24,279 nt of DNA from CAYVTD01 sp964454445 (GCA_964454445.1 CAYVTD010000045.1:1-24279), one strand, 5' to 3'; shown: positions 9,258 through 17,399, counted from the stretch's first letter. A program made the numbers and translations. Notes: generated from the letters alone by a model not told the origin.

Positions 9258-9824
9258 TTATAGAATTGTGTAAACTGGACCAGTTTTATATAGTTTGCTC
9301 TCAATTAAATAAACCTTCAATAAGTCAAGCGAAGCAAAGTGCATTTTTTTATACTTGTTTAGAATATCTTGAAAATCGGGCTGAAGAGAAGATTTTATCC
9401 GCATTAATGTAAGATGAGGAGTAAATCGGCGTTCTTCCGCTTCAAAACCGAATTTCTTCATTGTGTTTTCAATTTCATTATGTAAATTCTTAAGTTTCTT
9501 ATCTTTATCGATCAACTTTGCAAACAGCACGTTTGGCTTAGCTGGCTTGGGAAACACCCCCAAACCAGTAAGCTCAACATTAAAATTATGCTCACAAAGA
9601 ATCTCAGACATTGCCAATTTAATATTTGGGATAAGTCGTTCCTCTGTGTTACCTAAAAATTTATATGTAAAATGAAGATTCTCTCTTTCGACCCATTTGC
9701 CACAGCAAACATTTTTAAAATCGTCAATGATGCTATCATAACTCTTGAAATCTGGATTGTTGGCATCAGAATTATTTTTAAAAATACTCTCGTCTATGAA
9801 TGTGCCGATAAAAATTCGCTTCAT
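9258..9824 (-). CDS. thpR: RNA 2',3'-cyclic phosphodiesterase (LigT/ThpR)
   Basis: A 188-residue protein of the 2H phosphoesterase superfamily, which opens 2',3'-cyclic phosphate ends of RNA to 2'-phosphates. The two defining HxTx motifs are at His51-Phe-Thr53 (NLHFTYKFLG) and His137-Leu-Thr139 (FTPHLTLMRI), in two pseudo-symmetric halves. Length and N-terminus (MKRIFIGTFID) fit the family. The start codon is 2 bases after the stop of gap, so it is translationally linked to a glycolytic enzyme for no obvious metabolic reason. Cellular role of the family is still poorly defined. Confidence 0.93.
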   Translation of the reverse strand: MKRIFIGTFIDESIFKNNSDANNPDFKSYDSIIDDFKNVCCGKWVERENLHFTYKFLGNTEERLIPNIKLAMSEILCEHNFNVELTGLGVFPKPAKPNVLFAKLIDKDKKLKNLHNEIENTMKKFGFEAEERRFTPHLTLMRIKSSLQPDFQDILNKYKKMHFASLDLLKVYLIESKLYKTGPVYTIL

Positions 9825-9826
9825 TT

Positions 9827-10825
9827 TTAAAGTTCATTACCTAATTTGATAATCAAATCAATCATTCTGCTTGAATAGCCGTACTCATTGTCGTACCAAC
9901 CGACTACCTTCACAAAATTACCTTGGGCATCAGTCAATTTTGAATCGAAAATAACCGAATGGGGGTTGCCAACAATATCACACGAAACAAGTGGCTCGTC
10001 GCTATATTCCATTATTCCTTTCAATGGACCGTCGGCTGCAGCTTTCATTGCTGAATTTATTTCTTCTTTTGTAACATCTCTCTTCAATATGGCAGAAAAA
10101 TCTGTTATTGAACCATCTGGAATGGGAACACGAACAGCATAACCAAATAATTTTCCGCTTAATTCAGGAATTACCAGGCCAACGGCTTTAGCTGCGCCGG
10201 TGGTGGTGGGTATAGTATTGGAGGCAGCATTTCTTGCGCGGCGAAGGTCGGAATGAGGGAAATCAAGGATTCGCTGATCGTTAGTGTATGCGTGGATGGT
10301 TACCATAAAGCCCTTTTCCACACCAAAATTGTCGTTAAGCACTTTTACCATTGGCGACAAGCAATTCGTTGTGCAAGAAGCATTTGAAATTAGCACTTCT
10401 TTGCCGGTTAGTGTATGGTCGTTTACCCCAAGCACGACTGTTGCGTCGAGCAGCTCTTTTGCCGGAGCAGATAAAATAACCTTTTTCGCACCGCTTTTCA
10501 AGTGTTTTGATAAGGTTTCGCGTGTTCTGAAAACACCAGTGGACTCCAAAACAATATCGGGCTGTTGCCAAGGAATGTTGGCAGGCTCCCTTTCAGAGAA
10601 AACAGGTATGGTAATATCCCCAACAATAAGTTTAGTCCCTTCGTTCCTTACATCTGCAGGGAATTTCCCGTGTACTGAATCCCATTTTAACAGATGCGCA
10701 AGTGTTTTGGCATCAGTAAGATCGTTGATACCCACAAATTCAATGTTCTCTTTTCTCGACCAGGCAGAACGTAATGCTATTCTGCCTATACGACCGAAGC
10801 CGTTAATTGCTAATCTAATAGCCAT
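9827..10825 (-). CDS. gap: Glyceraldehyde-3-phosphate dehydrogenase, type I
   Basis: A 332-residue enzyme that oxidises glyceraldehyde-3-phosphate to 1,3-bisphosphoglycerate in the cytoplasm. The N-terminal Rossmann motif NGFGRIGR is at 8-15. Asn34-Asp35 (VGINDLTD) point to NAD rather than NADP. The active-site Cys151 sits in SNASCTTNCLSP, and His178 in TIHAYTNDQ. The C-terminal WYDNEYGYSSRM region is intact. A good SD sequence (AAAGGA) precedes the ATG at 10825. It lies 41 bases after pgk, so the consecutive glycolytic steps are encoded together. Confidence 0.98.
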   Translation of the reverse strand: MAIRLAINGFGRIGRIALRSAWSRKENIEFVGINDLTDAKTLAHLLKWDSVHGKFPADVRNEGTKLIVGDITIPVFSEREPANIPWQQPDIVLESTGVFRTRETLSKHLKSGAKKVILSAPAKELLDATVVLGVNDHTLTGKEVLISNASCTTNCLSPMVKVLNDNFGVEKGFMVTIHAYTNDQRILDFPHSDLRRARNAASNTIPTTTGAAKAVGLVIPELSGKLFGYAVRVPIPDGSITDFSAILKRDVTKEEINSAMKAAADGPLKGIMEYSDEPLVSCDIVGNPHSVIFDSKLTDAQGNFVKVVGWYDNEYGYSSRMIDLIIKLGNEL

Positions 10826-10866
10826 ATATATCCTTTCAGAAAAAATTAATAAAAAAATCTATATTA

Positions 10867-12051
10867 TTATTTTAATGCCTCAATACCGGGTAGCTCGCCG
10901 CCTTCCATATATTTTAGCCAGGCTCCGCCACCGGGACATAAATGAGTTACTTTATTTATTAAATGCATTTTTTTCATAGCAGCTGCAGAGTCACCTCCGC
11001 CAATAATGGTTATCGAACCTTCCGATGTTGCATTAGCAAGAGCATAACCTATCTGTTTTGTACCACGTGCGAATTTGTTAAATTCAAACACACCCATAGG
11101 ACCATTCCAAGTGATTGTGTGTGCCTGATAGATCGCTTCTTTATATTTTTTTATCGTATCTTCGCCAATGTCCATACCAATCCAATCAGAAGGTATTCTA
11201 TCGACTGGGACAGTCAAGGCGTCAGCATCAGCAGCAAAACGGTCGGCAATAACTACATCGGTGGGCAACATTAAAACTTTGCCTTTTTCATTGGAAAGGT
11301 CAACAAGTTCTTTTGCCAATGGTATTTTATCTTCTTCATAGATTGATCTTCCAATATTGTAGCCCATTGCCTTTAAAAATGTAAACATCATACCGCCACC
11401 AATCAAAACTTTATCGCATTGGTTGATTAATGTACGAATGACTTCGATTTTTCCAGTGATTTTAGCCCCTCCAATAACAGCCACATAAGGTGGGCGGGGA
11501 TTTTGTAATGCGTTGTTGAGATACTCTAATTCGAATTGAACTGATTTGCCAACATATCTTTGTTCAAATAACGATGGCAATGCGTAGATGCTTGCATGAT
11601 AGCGATGCACTGTGCCAAAAGCATCATTGACATAACAATCACCGAGTTTTGCAAGCTCTTTGGCAAACTCCATATCATTTGTCTTTTCTCCTTGATGATA
11701 ACGCAGATTCTCGCACATAACCACATCGCCCGGTTTGGCACGCTCCTTTGCAGCTATGGCGCTGGGACCAATACAGTCATCGGCAAAAATGACATTATAG
11801 CCAAATTTTTTCTGAAGATACTTTGCAACTGAGGAAAGAGAATACTTCCTTTCCTGGCTGCCTGAAGGTCTGCCTAAATGAGAAAGAATAATAGGAATGC
11901 CCCCGTCATCGATAATATGGTCTATCGACGGAAGTGATTCGGTTATTCGCATGTCGTCCACCACGTTCAAGTTTGAATCCAGGGGAACGTTGAAATCTAC
12001 ACGTATTATAACGTGTTTGAACTTGAAATTAATCGGATCCATTGATTGCAT
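10867..12051 (-). CDS. pgk: Phosphoglycerate kinase (with unusual nucleotide-loop residues)
   Basis: A 394-residue PGK, which transfers phosphate from 1,3-bisphosphoglycerate to ADP. Substrate-site residues are all present: Asp19/Asn21 (RVDFNVP), Arg35, His58/Arg61 (SHLGRP), Arg117 (ENLRYH) and Arg150 (GTVHRYHAS). The nucleotide half keeps Lys197, Lys201, Asn316, Glu323 (WNGPMGVFE) and Asp354 (GGGDS). Two differences from the usual sequence stand out: GGAKxxDKI is GGAKITGKI (Asp to Gly200), and STGGGASL is CPGGGAWL (371-379; Ser-Thr to Cys-Pro, Ser to Trp). An AGGAG sequence 8 bases before the ATG at 12051 supports this start. It lies between a divergent PGK paralogue and gap. It is the more canonical of the two PGKs and probably the glycolytic enzyme. 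Confidence 0.96.
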   Translation of the reverse strand: MQSMDPINFKFKHVIIRVDFNVPLDSNLNVVDDMRITESLPSIDHIIDDGGIPIILSHLGRPSGSQERKYSLSSVAKYLQKKFGYNVIFADDCIGPSAIAAKERAKPGDVVMCENLRYHQGEKTNDMEFAKELAKLGDCYVNDAFGTVHRYHASIYALPSLFEQRYVGKSVQFELEYLNNALQNPRPPYVAVIGGAKITGKIEVIRTLINQCDKVLIGGGMMFTFLKAMGYNIGRSIYEEDKIPLAKELVDLSNEKGKVLMLPTDVVIADRFAADADALTVPVDRIPSDWIGMDIGEDTIKKYKEAIYQAHTITWNGPMGVFEFNKFARGTKQIGYALANATSEGSITIIGGGDSAAAMKKMHLINKVTHLCPGGGAWLKYMEGGELPGIEALK

Positions 12052-12117
12052 TTTATAAGCTCCTAATTATATAAACAATGAATAAAAAAAGATATCAAGT
12101 GGTTACTAAAACAATTA

Positions 12118-13419
12118 TTAATATGGAATTTGGTGATATAAAGCCCTAACCGGCTCAAGTCCCAACGAAGTCCCTTCCTGAATTGCCTTTAAAACAGCCC
12201 CCCCGCCTGTAAATATATAATACTTGGGGCTGTCTAAAGCAACAATATATAGCCCTGGCAAAAGCCGCTTTAATTCTTGCATCGTGTCGCCACCACCATA
12301 TAATTTCACGGCTGTCCTGTTTTCATCGATTGTCTGGTCGAGAGCTATTGTGCCATCATTAAAATGTGGCGTAAAGCCCATCACAGCATTGACAAATATG
12401 GTATGTGCCTCGTGAAAAACATCTTTTACTTCAGCAATTTCAAATGATTCAGAGGCTACATCGAGCACATAGTTTAATTTCATTCCCGCTTTTAAATCTT
12501 TTATATTATGCGTTCTATATTTGCCTTCAAATTTACCTTCGAGAGTATCGGATTCCACGATAAAGGGCAATTCGATAAGTTTGTTTTTATATGCTTTGGA
12601 AAATTCAACGAAAGATTGGGCATGCCTGAGGTCATCTTCGGTTATGCCTTTGATTTCAATATTATATTTGGCGGCAAGATAGGCATTATACATCACTCCG
12701 CCTAAAACTACATAGTCTGCTTTTTTAATCAGAGCAAACAAAGAATCGATTTTTGTATCGAATTTTGACCCGGCAACAACCGCCACAAATGGCTTTTCAG
12801 GAGAATATATTCTTTCAAGATTTAATATCTCTTTTTGTAATAAAAAACCGGCATAAGATGGTAAATATTTAGGAATGATAGAAGTCGAGGCATGCGGTTG
12901 CCAAGAACCAAAGGCATCATTAACAAAAATATCAGCTAAACCAGCTAACTGGTCGGCAAATCGTTCAGCTTCTTCGCCATTTCCTTCTTCTCCGGCAAAC
13001 CAACGGGTATTAGGCAGATAGATACCATCAATTTCATCTCCTTTCAAAGCGCGAATAAGATGATTAATACTCGTTTCGATACCAAGATACCCCTTGTTAT
13101 CGTGTTCGTAGAAAGTAGGAGTTTTTAGTTTGATGTGAAGCTTGCTTTCCAAATAATCGACAATTGGCTGAACTGATGTATCATCGGAAATCACAATAGA
13201 GCCTGTCTTTTTATTGCGGGGCCTACCTACGTGAGACATAAGAATAATCTTGCCTCCTTTGGCATTAATGTAATAAAGCGTTCCCAAAGTAGCATCAATG
13301 CGGTATGGATCGTGGATTTCGCCTTTTTTGACTACATTGTGATCAACACGCACAAGGACCACTTTGCCCTTTAAATCGGCGTCTTGCAAGAGAGGCAATT
13401 TTGTATTATCCCTTTTCAT
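12118..13419 (-). CDS. Divergent phosphoglycerate kinase paralogue
   Basis: A 433-residue PGK-family protein from the ATG at 13419, preceded by AGGG five to six bases upstream. The frame is open to 13653, but that extension is AT-rich low-complexity sequence containing the promoter and part of the terminator. Kept residues: Asp26/Asn28 (RVDHNV), Arg40, His63/Arg66 (SHVGRP), Arg139 (NTRWF), Lys219/Lys223 (GSKFDTK), Asn344, Asp378 (YGGGDT) and Thr404 (FTGGGA). Altered: the usual GTAHRAHAS is GSWQPHAS (171-178), one residue shorter and without the 3-phosphoglycerate-binding Arg. The WNGPMGVFE loop is VNAVMGFTP, without the Glu that contacts the nucleotide ribose. GGGMAYT is GGVMYNA. It is the first gene of the block, 66 bases before pgk. 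It could be a PGK with altered nucleotide use, a regulator, or a partner of the adjacent PGK; which is not decidable here. Confidence 0.88.
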   Translation of the reverse strand: MKRDNTKLPLLQDADLKGKVVLVRVDHNVVKKGEIHDPYRIDATLGTLYYINAKGGKIILMSHVGRPRNKKTGSIVISDDTSVQPIVDYLESKLHIKLKTPTFYEHDNKGYLGIETSINHLIRALKGDEIDGIYLPNTRWFAGEEGNGEEAERFADQLAGLADIFVNDAFGSWQPHASTSIIPKYLPSYAGFLLQKEILNLERIYSPEKPFVAVVAGSKFDTKIDSLFALIKKADYVVLGGVMYNAYLAAKYNIEIKGITEDDLRHAQSFVEFSKAYKNKLIELPFIVESDTLEGKFEGKYRTHNIKDLKAGMKLNYVLDVASESFEIAEVKDVFHEAHTIFVNAVMGFTPHFNDGTIALDQTIDENRTAVKLYGGGDTMQELKRLLPGLYIVALDSPKYYIFTGGGAVLKAIQEGTSLGLEPVRALYHQIPY

Positions 13420-13571
13420 CACATCCCTATTATTTAATAGAACATTATTATTGACTAAGTTAAATCTTAATGAAGTAAAAACGTTGATTAACAATATTAA
13501 GTGTATTGATTTTTTGCATATTGCTATTAAACTAAAAATTTGTTTTTTATAATACAAATTAAAAATTACTA

Positions 13572-13599
13572 CAAAGATACAAATGTTACTAATTTTCAA
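13572..13599 (-). promoter_or_regulatory. Predicted promoter of the pgk-gap block
   Basis: On the minus strand TATCTTTG (13579-13572) matches TAnnTTTG exactly. A TTG at 13599-13597 lies 17 bases upstream, slightly short of the usual 19-21. It is placed immediately after the T-tract of the terminator ending the upstream operon, as expected. Transcription from about 13565 would leave a leader of about 145 bases before the first PGK gene. Confidence 0.4.
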
Positions 13600-13600
13600 T

Positions 13601-13649
13601 AAAAAAAACGCATAGTGATTACATAAAAAAATCATGAAACCACTATGCG
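13601..13649 (-). terminator. Rho-independent terminator after the prmA-ppx-lipoprotein operon
   Basis: A perfect 9-bp inverted repeat (13641-13649 with 13609-13617) reads CGCATAGTG/CACTATGCG. The stem can be extended inward by one G-U, two A-U, one mismatch and three more pairs, leaving a 9-base loop. On the minus strand the stem is followed directly by eight Ts (13608-13601). It lies 70 bases after the stop of the lipoprotein gene. The interval 13420-13719 holds this terminator, the next promoter and a leader; I see no gene in it. Confidence 0.85.
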
Positions 13650-13719
13650 ACAATAATCAAATATAACTGATAATTACCTGAAATCCTTTAATAATCAAAG
13701 ATTAATCATTCAGATATCC

Positions 13720-14442
13720 TTATTTGCTTTCGCCTTTTTTGTCTTCAGCAGGAGCTTTGTTATCTTCTTCTTTGCTTGAGATAATTGTTCCGTCTGAAAA
13801 AGTAATTTTTTCTGGTAGCCAAGTTGCAGTCAAATGCTCAGAAGTCCTGAAAGCAATGTCAAATTGATTTTTAGGATCGTGTATCCAGAAATCCTTTTTG
13901 TCGAGATCGGTTCCTGCGGCAAGTTCCAGATTCTCATATTTAACATCAACAATTTTAACGATTTGGTTTTGCTGGTTAATAAACCTGATTCTTCCTGCAA
14001 TACCTGTTATGCTCTTGCCTGATTTATTTTTAATAATAAACTCAACACCATCGACATTGATAGAATCGTTTTCCAATTTGAGTTTTTGCCTGAAATCAAT
14101 TTTAGCATTGCAGTTCATTTGCTGGCGAGCCGCTGAATTCTTCAAATTTTGAACGCTTGCATAACGAATTAACTCTTTTTGTGATTCAATTACTTGTCCT
14201 ACTGTCTTGCCTTCGAGTGAATCGACGTTCATAAGCCTCTCCATGCCTACGGTAAGGAATTCGATATCGTCTTTGTTGAAATTGGGATCATCAGCTATTT
14301 TCTTGGCAACCTCAATCATATTGTTTTTCGTAAGGGTGTCCTTCATAATAGACGATTCGGCTTGTTTTTGCTCGCAGGCAATTAAAGCAAATAATGCGAA
14401 AGCAATAGACATTGCAAATACTTTATTAATTAATCTGTACAT
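13720..14442 (-). CDS. Uncharacterised lipoprotein
   Basis: I do not recognise this 240-residue protein. Residues 1-22 are a lipoprotein signal peptide with lipobox LIAC and the lipidated Cys23. Residues 30-120 are mainly helical (KNNMIEVAKKIADD, VGQVIESQKELIRYA). Residues 120-215 look like a beta-rich domain with ISSxxGxxx-type strands (VEFIIKNKSGKSITGIAGRIRFINQ), similar in feel to extracellular Ig-like or FxLYD-type folds: such domains describe how a moiety differs from a previous one and have the 'internal K/N-x-S/T-G-x-x-I' strand pattern. The C-terminus is a charged, disordered tail (KEEDNKAPAEDKKGESK). It should be anchored to the inner or outer membrane by lipid. It lies 36 bases after the Ppx/GppA gene and is the last gene of that operon, before a strong terminator. 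Confidence 0.82.
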   Translation of the reverse strand: MYRLINKVFAMSIAFALFALIACEQKQAESSIMKDTLTKNNMIEVAKKIADDPNFNKDDIEFLTVGMERLMNVDSLEGKTVGQVIESQKELIRYASVQNLKNSAARQQMNCNAKIDFRQKLKLENDSINVDGVEFIIKNKSGKSITGIAGRIRFINQQNQIVKIVDVKYENLELAAGTDLDKKDFWIHDPKNQFDIAFRTSEHLTATWLPEKITFSDGTIISSKEEDNKAPAEDKKGESK

Positions 14443-14478
14443 AAAAAAACCTGTTATAATAGTAAAACATATTGAAAG

Positions 14479-15387
14479 TTAGCTGTAGTTTTTTATATAA
14501 TTTTTTATAACTCCAAATCGCAATCCAAGAGCAGAAACGATACATCTCTCAATATTCAGATATTCCATTGCTTCGCTTAAAATAATTGTCCCTGCAGTTA
14601 TCACATCAGCCCGCAAAGGATGAATATTATATTTTTTCGATATTTCCTCCGGTTTAAACCTTAAGAATAAATCAAGCACATGATTAATGCTATCTTTGCT
14701 AAGAATATAACCATTTACTTTGTTAAAGTCATATTCTTTAATGTTTAAGCAGACAGCAGCAATGGTCGTTGGCGTGCCTGCCACAGCATATAGATTCCCT
14801 TTAAAAAATTCTTTCTGTATATTACTTTTAAATTCATTTTTAATGACAGCCTTAGCAGCAATAACCATATCTTCAGTGAGGCAATCAACATTAAAAAATC
14901 GTTCTGTTAATCTAACAGCACCAATTTTAAGTGATTTGATAAAAGTGAGCTCCTCTATAGTTCCAGAAATGACCTCCGTAGAGCCTCCGCCAATATCAAT
15001 AACAGAAGCAGGCAATTCATTTTCGACAGTGCCAAGAAAACTAAGCCGTGCTTCCTCTTCTCCACTAATAATTTTTATTTTAGATTGGATAGTGTTTTCA
15101 AGAACATATCTAACTTCTTCGCCATTTTTCGCATCACGCATTGCACTTGTTGTTACTATCTGAATTTCATCTACTTGTTCGTTGTCGCAGATATTTTTAT
15201 AATTCTTTAAGATATTAACAGCACGACTAATGGCATCAGGAGAAATCCGCGTTGTATTATCTGTTTTTTCCCCGAGACGGGCAATAGAATGTTCATCGCG
15301 TAAGATTTCCAAGCTTTCGTCAGCTTTTTTTTCTGCAATCGTCATTAATATTGTATTCGTGCCTATGTCAATGCCAGCAATCTTCAT
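14479..15387 (-). CDS. Ppx/GppA-family phosphatase
   Basis: A 302-residue protein of the ASKHA (sugar kinase/actin/Hsp70) superfamily. Members hydrolyse inorganic polyphosphate (Ppx) or pppGpp (GppA) in the cytoplasm. The N-terminal phosphate loop IDIGTNTIL and the second loop VIDIGGGSTEVISG are present, with SGEEEARLSFLGTV between them and VAGTPTTIAAV later. The short length without the C-terminal HD-like domain matches the compact Ppx/GppA proteins common in Bacteroidota. I chose the ATG at 15387 rather than the in-frame ATG at 15432, because the latter adds 15 residues overlapping prmA, while MKIAGIDIGTN is the usual family N-terminus. It lies 14 bases after prmA. Whether polyphosphate or pppGpp is the substrate cannot be told from sequence. 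Confidence 0.92.
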   Translation of the reverse strand: MKIAGIDIGTNTILMTIAEKKADESLEILRDEHSIARLGEKTDNTTRISPDAISRAVNILKNYKNICDNEQVDEIQIVTTSAMRDAKNGEEVRYVLENTIQSKIKIISGEEEARLSFLGTVENELPASVIDIGGGSTEVISGTIEELTFIKSLKIGAVRLTERFFNVDCLTEDMVIAAKAVIKNEFKSNIQKEFFKGNLYAVAGTPTTIAAVCLNIKEYDFNKVNGYILSKDSINHVLDLFLRFKPEEISKKYNIHPLRADVITAGTIILSEAMEYLNIERCIVSALGLRFGVIKNYIKNYS

Positions 15388-15401
15388 TTTAAAAAGCTCA
15401 T

Positions 15402-16256
15402 TTATTTTACTCTGAAAGCTGCTCCGAGCCATTCGTTTTCGTAAATAATCTCAATTAATTCAAATCCAGTTTCAAGGGCTTTATCGACGGTTTCTTCTTC
15501 GTTGTATTTCATAATGCCAGAAATAATCAATATTCCTTTTTTTTCTTTTAAACTTTTAAAAAAAATTGGATAAGAACTCATAATCATTTTAAAAAAAAGA
15601 TTTGCAGTAATCCCATCAGCATCTGGCAGTAAAATATCTTCATCTAAATCGAGTTTTTCTAGTTTAACTTGCGATTGTACCCCGTTCAGGATAAAATTCT
15701 CGCTAGCGTTTTCAATAGACCATTCGTTGTTGTCAAAAGCAAGAACGTGGCTAGTACCAAGTTTAGCGGCAAGCACAGCCAAAACCCCAGAACCAGTACC
15801 AGCATCGAGCCATTTTGTACCGGGCTTAACATATTTCTCCATCAATCTGCAAACCAATCGAGTGCTTTCGTGTTGCCCTGTGCCGAAAGACATTTTCGGA
15901 TTTATAATAATCTTTATTTCATTGTCCAGATCCGTTAACTTGCACTCGGGGGCAATCCCAACGCGATCGCTAATCGAAACGGCTTCGATATGCTTTTTCC
16001 ATTCTTCTTCCCAATTTTTATCGACAAGATGCTCTTCTGAAATAATCTCGGCACTCGTGTCAAACAAACGAATTGTATCAAGTAATCTTTGTTTTTCTTG
16101 CTCATTCCATAATTCTTTAGTATAAGAAATAACTATCTCGTCCAATTTTTCTTCGACGCCCATAATATCAAAATCCATAAGCATGGCAAACACATTGTCA
16201 TAATATTCTTCGCGCAATGAAATTGAAACATTGATATATTCTTTTAGTTCTTTCAT
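15402..16256 (-). CDS. prmA: Ribosomal protein L11 methyltransferase PrmA
   Basis: PrmA trimethylates lysines and the N-terminus of ribosomal protein L11. The 284-residue length is typical. Residues 1-75 are the small substrate-recognition domain. The linker motif SFGTGQHEST (123-132) precedes the Rossmann-type SAM-binding motif LDAGTGSGVLAVLAA (150-164). The acidic strand end is AFDNNEWS, and TANLFFKMI (218-226) stands in for the usual VANIL motif, with Asn219 kept. First gene of the prmA-ppx-lipoprotein unit, divergent from kdsC. Confidence 0.95.
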   Translation of the reverse strand: MKELKEYINVSISLREEYYDNVFAMLMDFDIMGVEEKLDEIVISYTKELWNEQEKQRLLDTIRLFDTSAEIISEEHLVDKNWEEEWKKHIEAVSISDRVGIAPECKLTDLDNEIKIIINPKMSFGTGQHESTRLVCRLMEKYVKPGTKWLDAGTGSGVLAVLAAKLGTSHVLAFDNNEWSIENASENFILNGVQSQVKLEKLDLDEDILLPDADGITANLFFKMIMSSYPIFFKSLKEKKGILIISGIMKYNEEETVDKALETGFELIEIIYENEWLGAAFRVK

Positions 16257-16303
16257 TATATTCCAATTAATAAAATAATAATGGCTTCGTCAATAAAAAG
16301 ATA

Positions 16304-16311
16304 CAAAATTA
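16304..16311 (-). promoter_or_regulatory. Possible -7 element upstream of prmA
   Basis: The minus strand reads TAATTTTG here, an exact TAnnTTTG match about 48 bases before the prmA ATG, within the 74-base divergent gap with kdsC. No TTG is found at the usual upstream spacing, so this is weak evidence. Confidence 0.25.
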
Positions 16312-16330
16312 CGAAATTTTTAGGAAATTA

Positions 16331-16855
16331 ATGGAAGCAAATATTTTAAAAGAAAAGCTCAAAAAAATAAAGATTGTCGTTATGGACGTCGATGGTACTC
16401 TAACTGACGGAAATGTTTTTTATTCGGCGAGCGGCGAAGCTATGAAACGCTTTTCGATTCGAGACGGTATGGGCATTGTATTACTTAAGCGAGCAGGTCT
16501 CGATGCGGCAATCATCACTAGCGAAACTTCGCAAATTGTTGTCAAGCGTGCAGAAAAATTAAAGATAACACATATCGTTATGGGCTCTCGCAACAAAAAA
16601 GAAGATCTTGAAAACTTGGCAAAAAAGTTGCATTATGATCTTGATGAAATCGCATATATTGGCGATGATGTAAACGACATTCAACCATTGATGCTTGCTG
16701 GAGTTTCGGCTTGTCCTGCTGATTCTGTCGAAAGTGTAATAAAAATCGTCGATTTTCGTTGTTCTGCCAAAGCAGGCGAAGGAGCTGTCAGAGAACTAAT
16801 AGAGGCAATTCTCGTTCAGCAAGGAAAGCCGGTTGTTCTACCAGAAAGTTGGTAA
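16331..16855 (+). CDS. kdsC: 3-deoxy-D-manno-octulosonate 8-phosphate phosphatase (KdsC-type HAD)
   Basis: A 174-residue HAD phosphatase without a cap domain, as in KdsC, which dephosphorylates Kdo-8-phosphate for LPS core synthesis. Motif I is DVDGTLTDG (19-27), with nucleophile Asp19 and acid Asp21 and the Thr-Asp-Gly extension typical of KdsC. Motif II is ITSETS, followed by SRNKKEDLE with the conserved Lys pair, and motif III/IV is GDDVND (about 111-116). C-terminal KAGEGAVREL is the conserved loop that reaches a neighbouring subunit in the tetramer. AGGA five bases before the ATG supports the start. The same family acts on related 9-carbon acids, so LPS or capsule use is possible. No kdsA/B/D gene is in the window. 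Confidence 0.92.
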   Translation: MEANILKEKLKKIKIVVMDVDGTLTDGNVFYSASGEAMKRFSIRDGMGIVLLKRAGLDAAIITSETSQIVVKRAEKLKITHIVMGSRNKKEDLENLAKKLHYDLDEIAYIGDDVNDIQPLMLAGVSACPADSVESVIKIVDFRCSAKAGEGAVRELIEAILVQQGKPVVLPESW

Positions 16856-16940
16856 TTAACTATATTTTTATCCCTCAAAGCTATGCTAATGATTGAAAAG
16901 CGACGCGGGGGCAATATTATAAATTAAGAAAGGTACAAAT

Positions 16941-17372
16941 ATGAGTTCGCAAGACAATTTCGCAAGAGGTATGCTTATCGGTACATTAATTGGCGGAGCT
17001 ATCGGAGCAGTTACAGCCCTATTGTTTGCCCCGAAAAGCGGTGTCGAATTACGGGCTGATATCGCCAAAAAATCTAATGAGTTGTATGACAATGCCCTTG
17101 ATATCTATGGTGATGTTGAGCGCAACCTGAGTCGTGTGGTTATTAATACTGTAAATCAAGGCAAAGAGAAGGCTGAAGGAATTGTGTCAACAGCAAGGAA
17201 TGAAGCTGAAAAACTTTTAAAAAATGCAGAGAGCATATTAAAAGACGCCAAATCAAAAGCCAGTTCTGCTAAAGAGCAAGTCGAGGAAAGAATCGCAGAT
17301 TTGCGAGATGCCGCCAAAGCAAGTGCAGAAACTTTCAAAGCTGAGCTAAACAAAGATAACGTTGATTTATAA
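16941..17372 (+). CDS. YtxH-domain membrane-anchored protein
   Basis: A 143-residue protein. Residues 6-30 are a glycine-rich hydrophobic segment (MLIGTLIGGAIGAVTALLFAPKSG), the signature of the YtxH (gas-vesicle-like) domain. From 35 to 140 it is a long, Ala/Lys/Glu-rich amphipathic helix, likely coiled coil. AAGG seven bases before the ATG supports the start. Known: YtxH proteins are small membrane-associated, often stress-linked proteins, with no defined activity. It lies 85 bases after kdsC and is followed by a hairpin and a YtxG/DUF948-like gene; the same pairing occurs in the Bacillus ytxGHJ operon, suggesting a joint function. Confidence 0.88.
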   Translation: MSSQDNFARGMLIGTLIGGAIGAVTALLFAPKSGVELRADIAKKSNELYDNALDIYGDVERNLSRVVINTVNQGKEKAEGIVSTARNEAEKLLKNAESILKDAKSKASSAKEQVEERIADLRDAAKASAETFKAELNKDNVDL

Positions 17373-17399
17373 TTCAAAAAGATATATTACTTAAAAAAA

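Noticed and set aside
9227..9412. Strong plus-strand GGAGG near 9227 with a downstream reading frame
   Set aside because: The frame lies mostly antisense to thpR and has no recognisable domain; the GGAGG spacing to ATG is too short.
13420..13653. In-frame N-terminal extension of the first PGK gene
   Set aside because: The 78 extra codons are low-complexity AT-rich sequence overlapping the promoter and part of the terminator; the ATG at 13419 has AGGG and matches the PGK N-terminus.
15388..15432. Earlier ATG of the Ppx/GppA gene
   Set aside because: It adds 15 residues overlapping the end of prmA; MKIAGIDIGTN is the usual family start.
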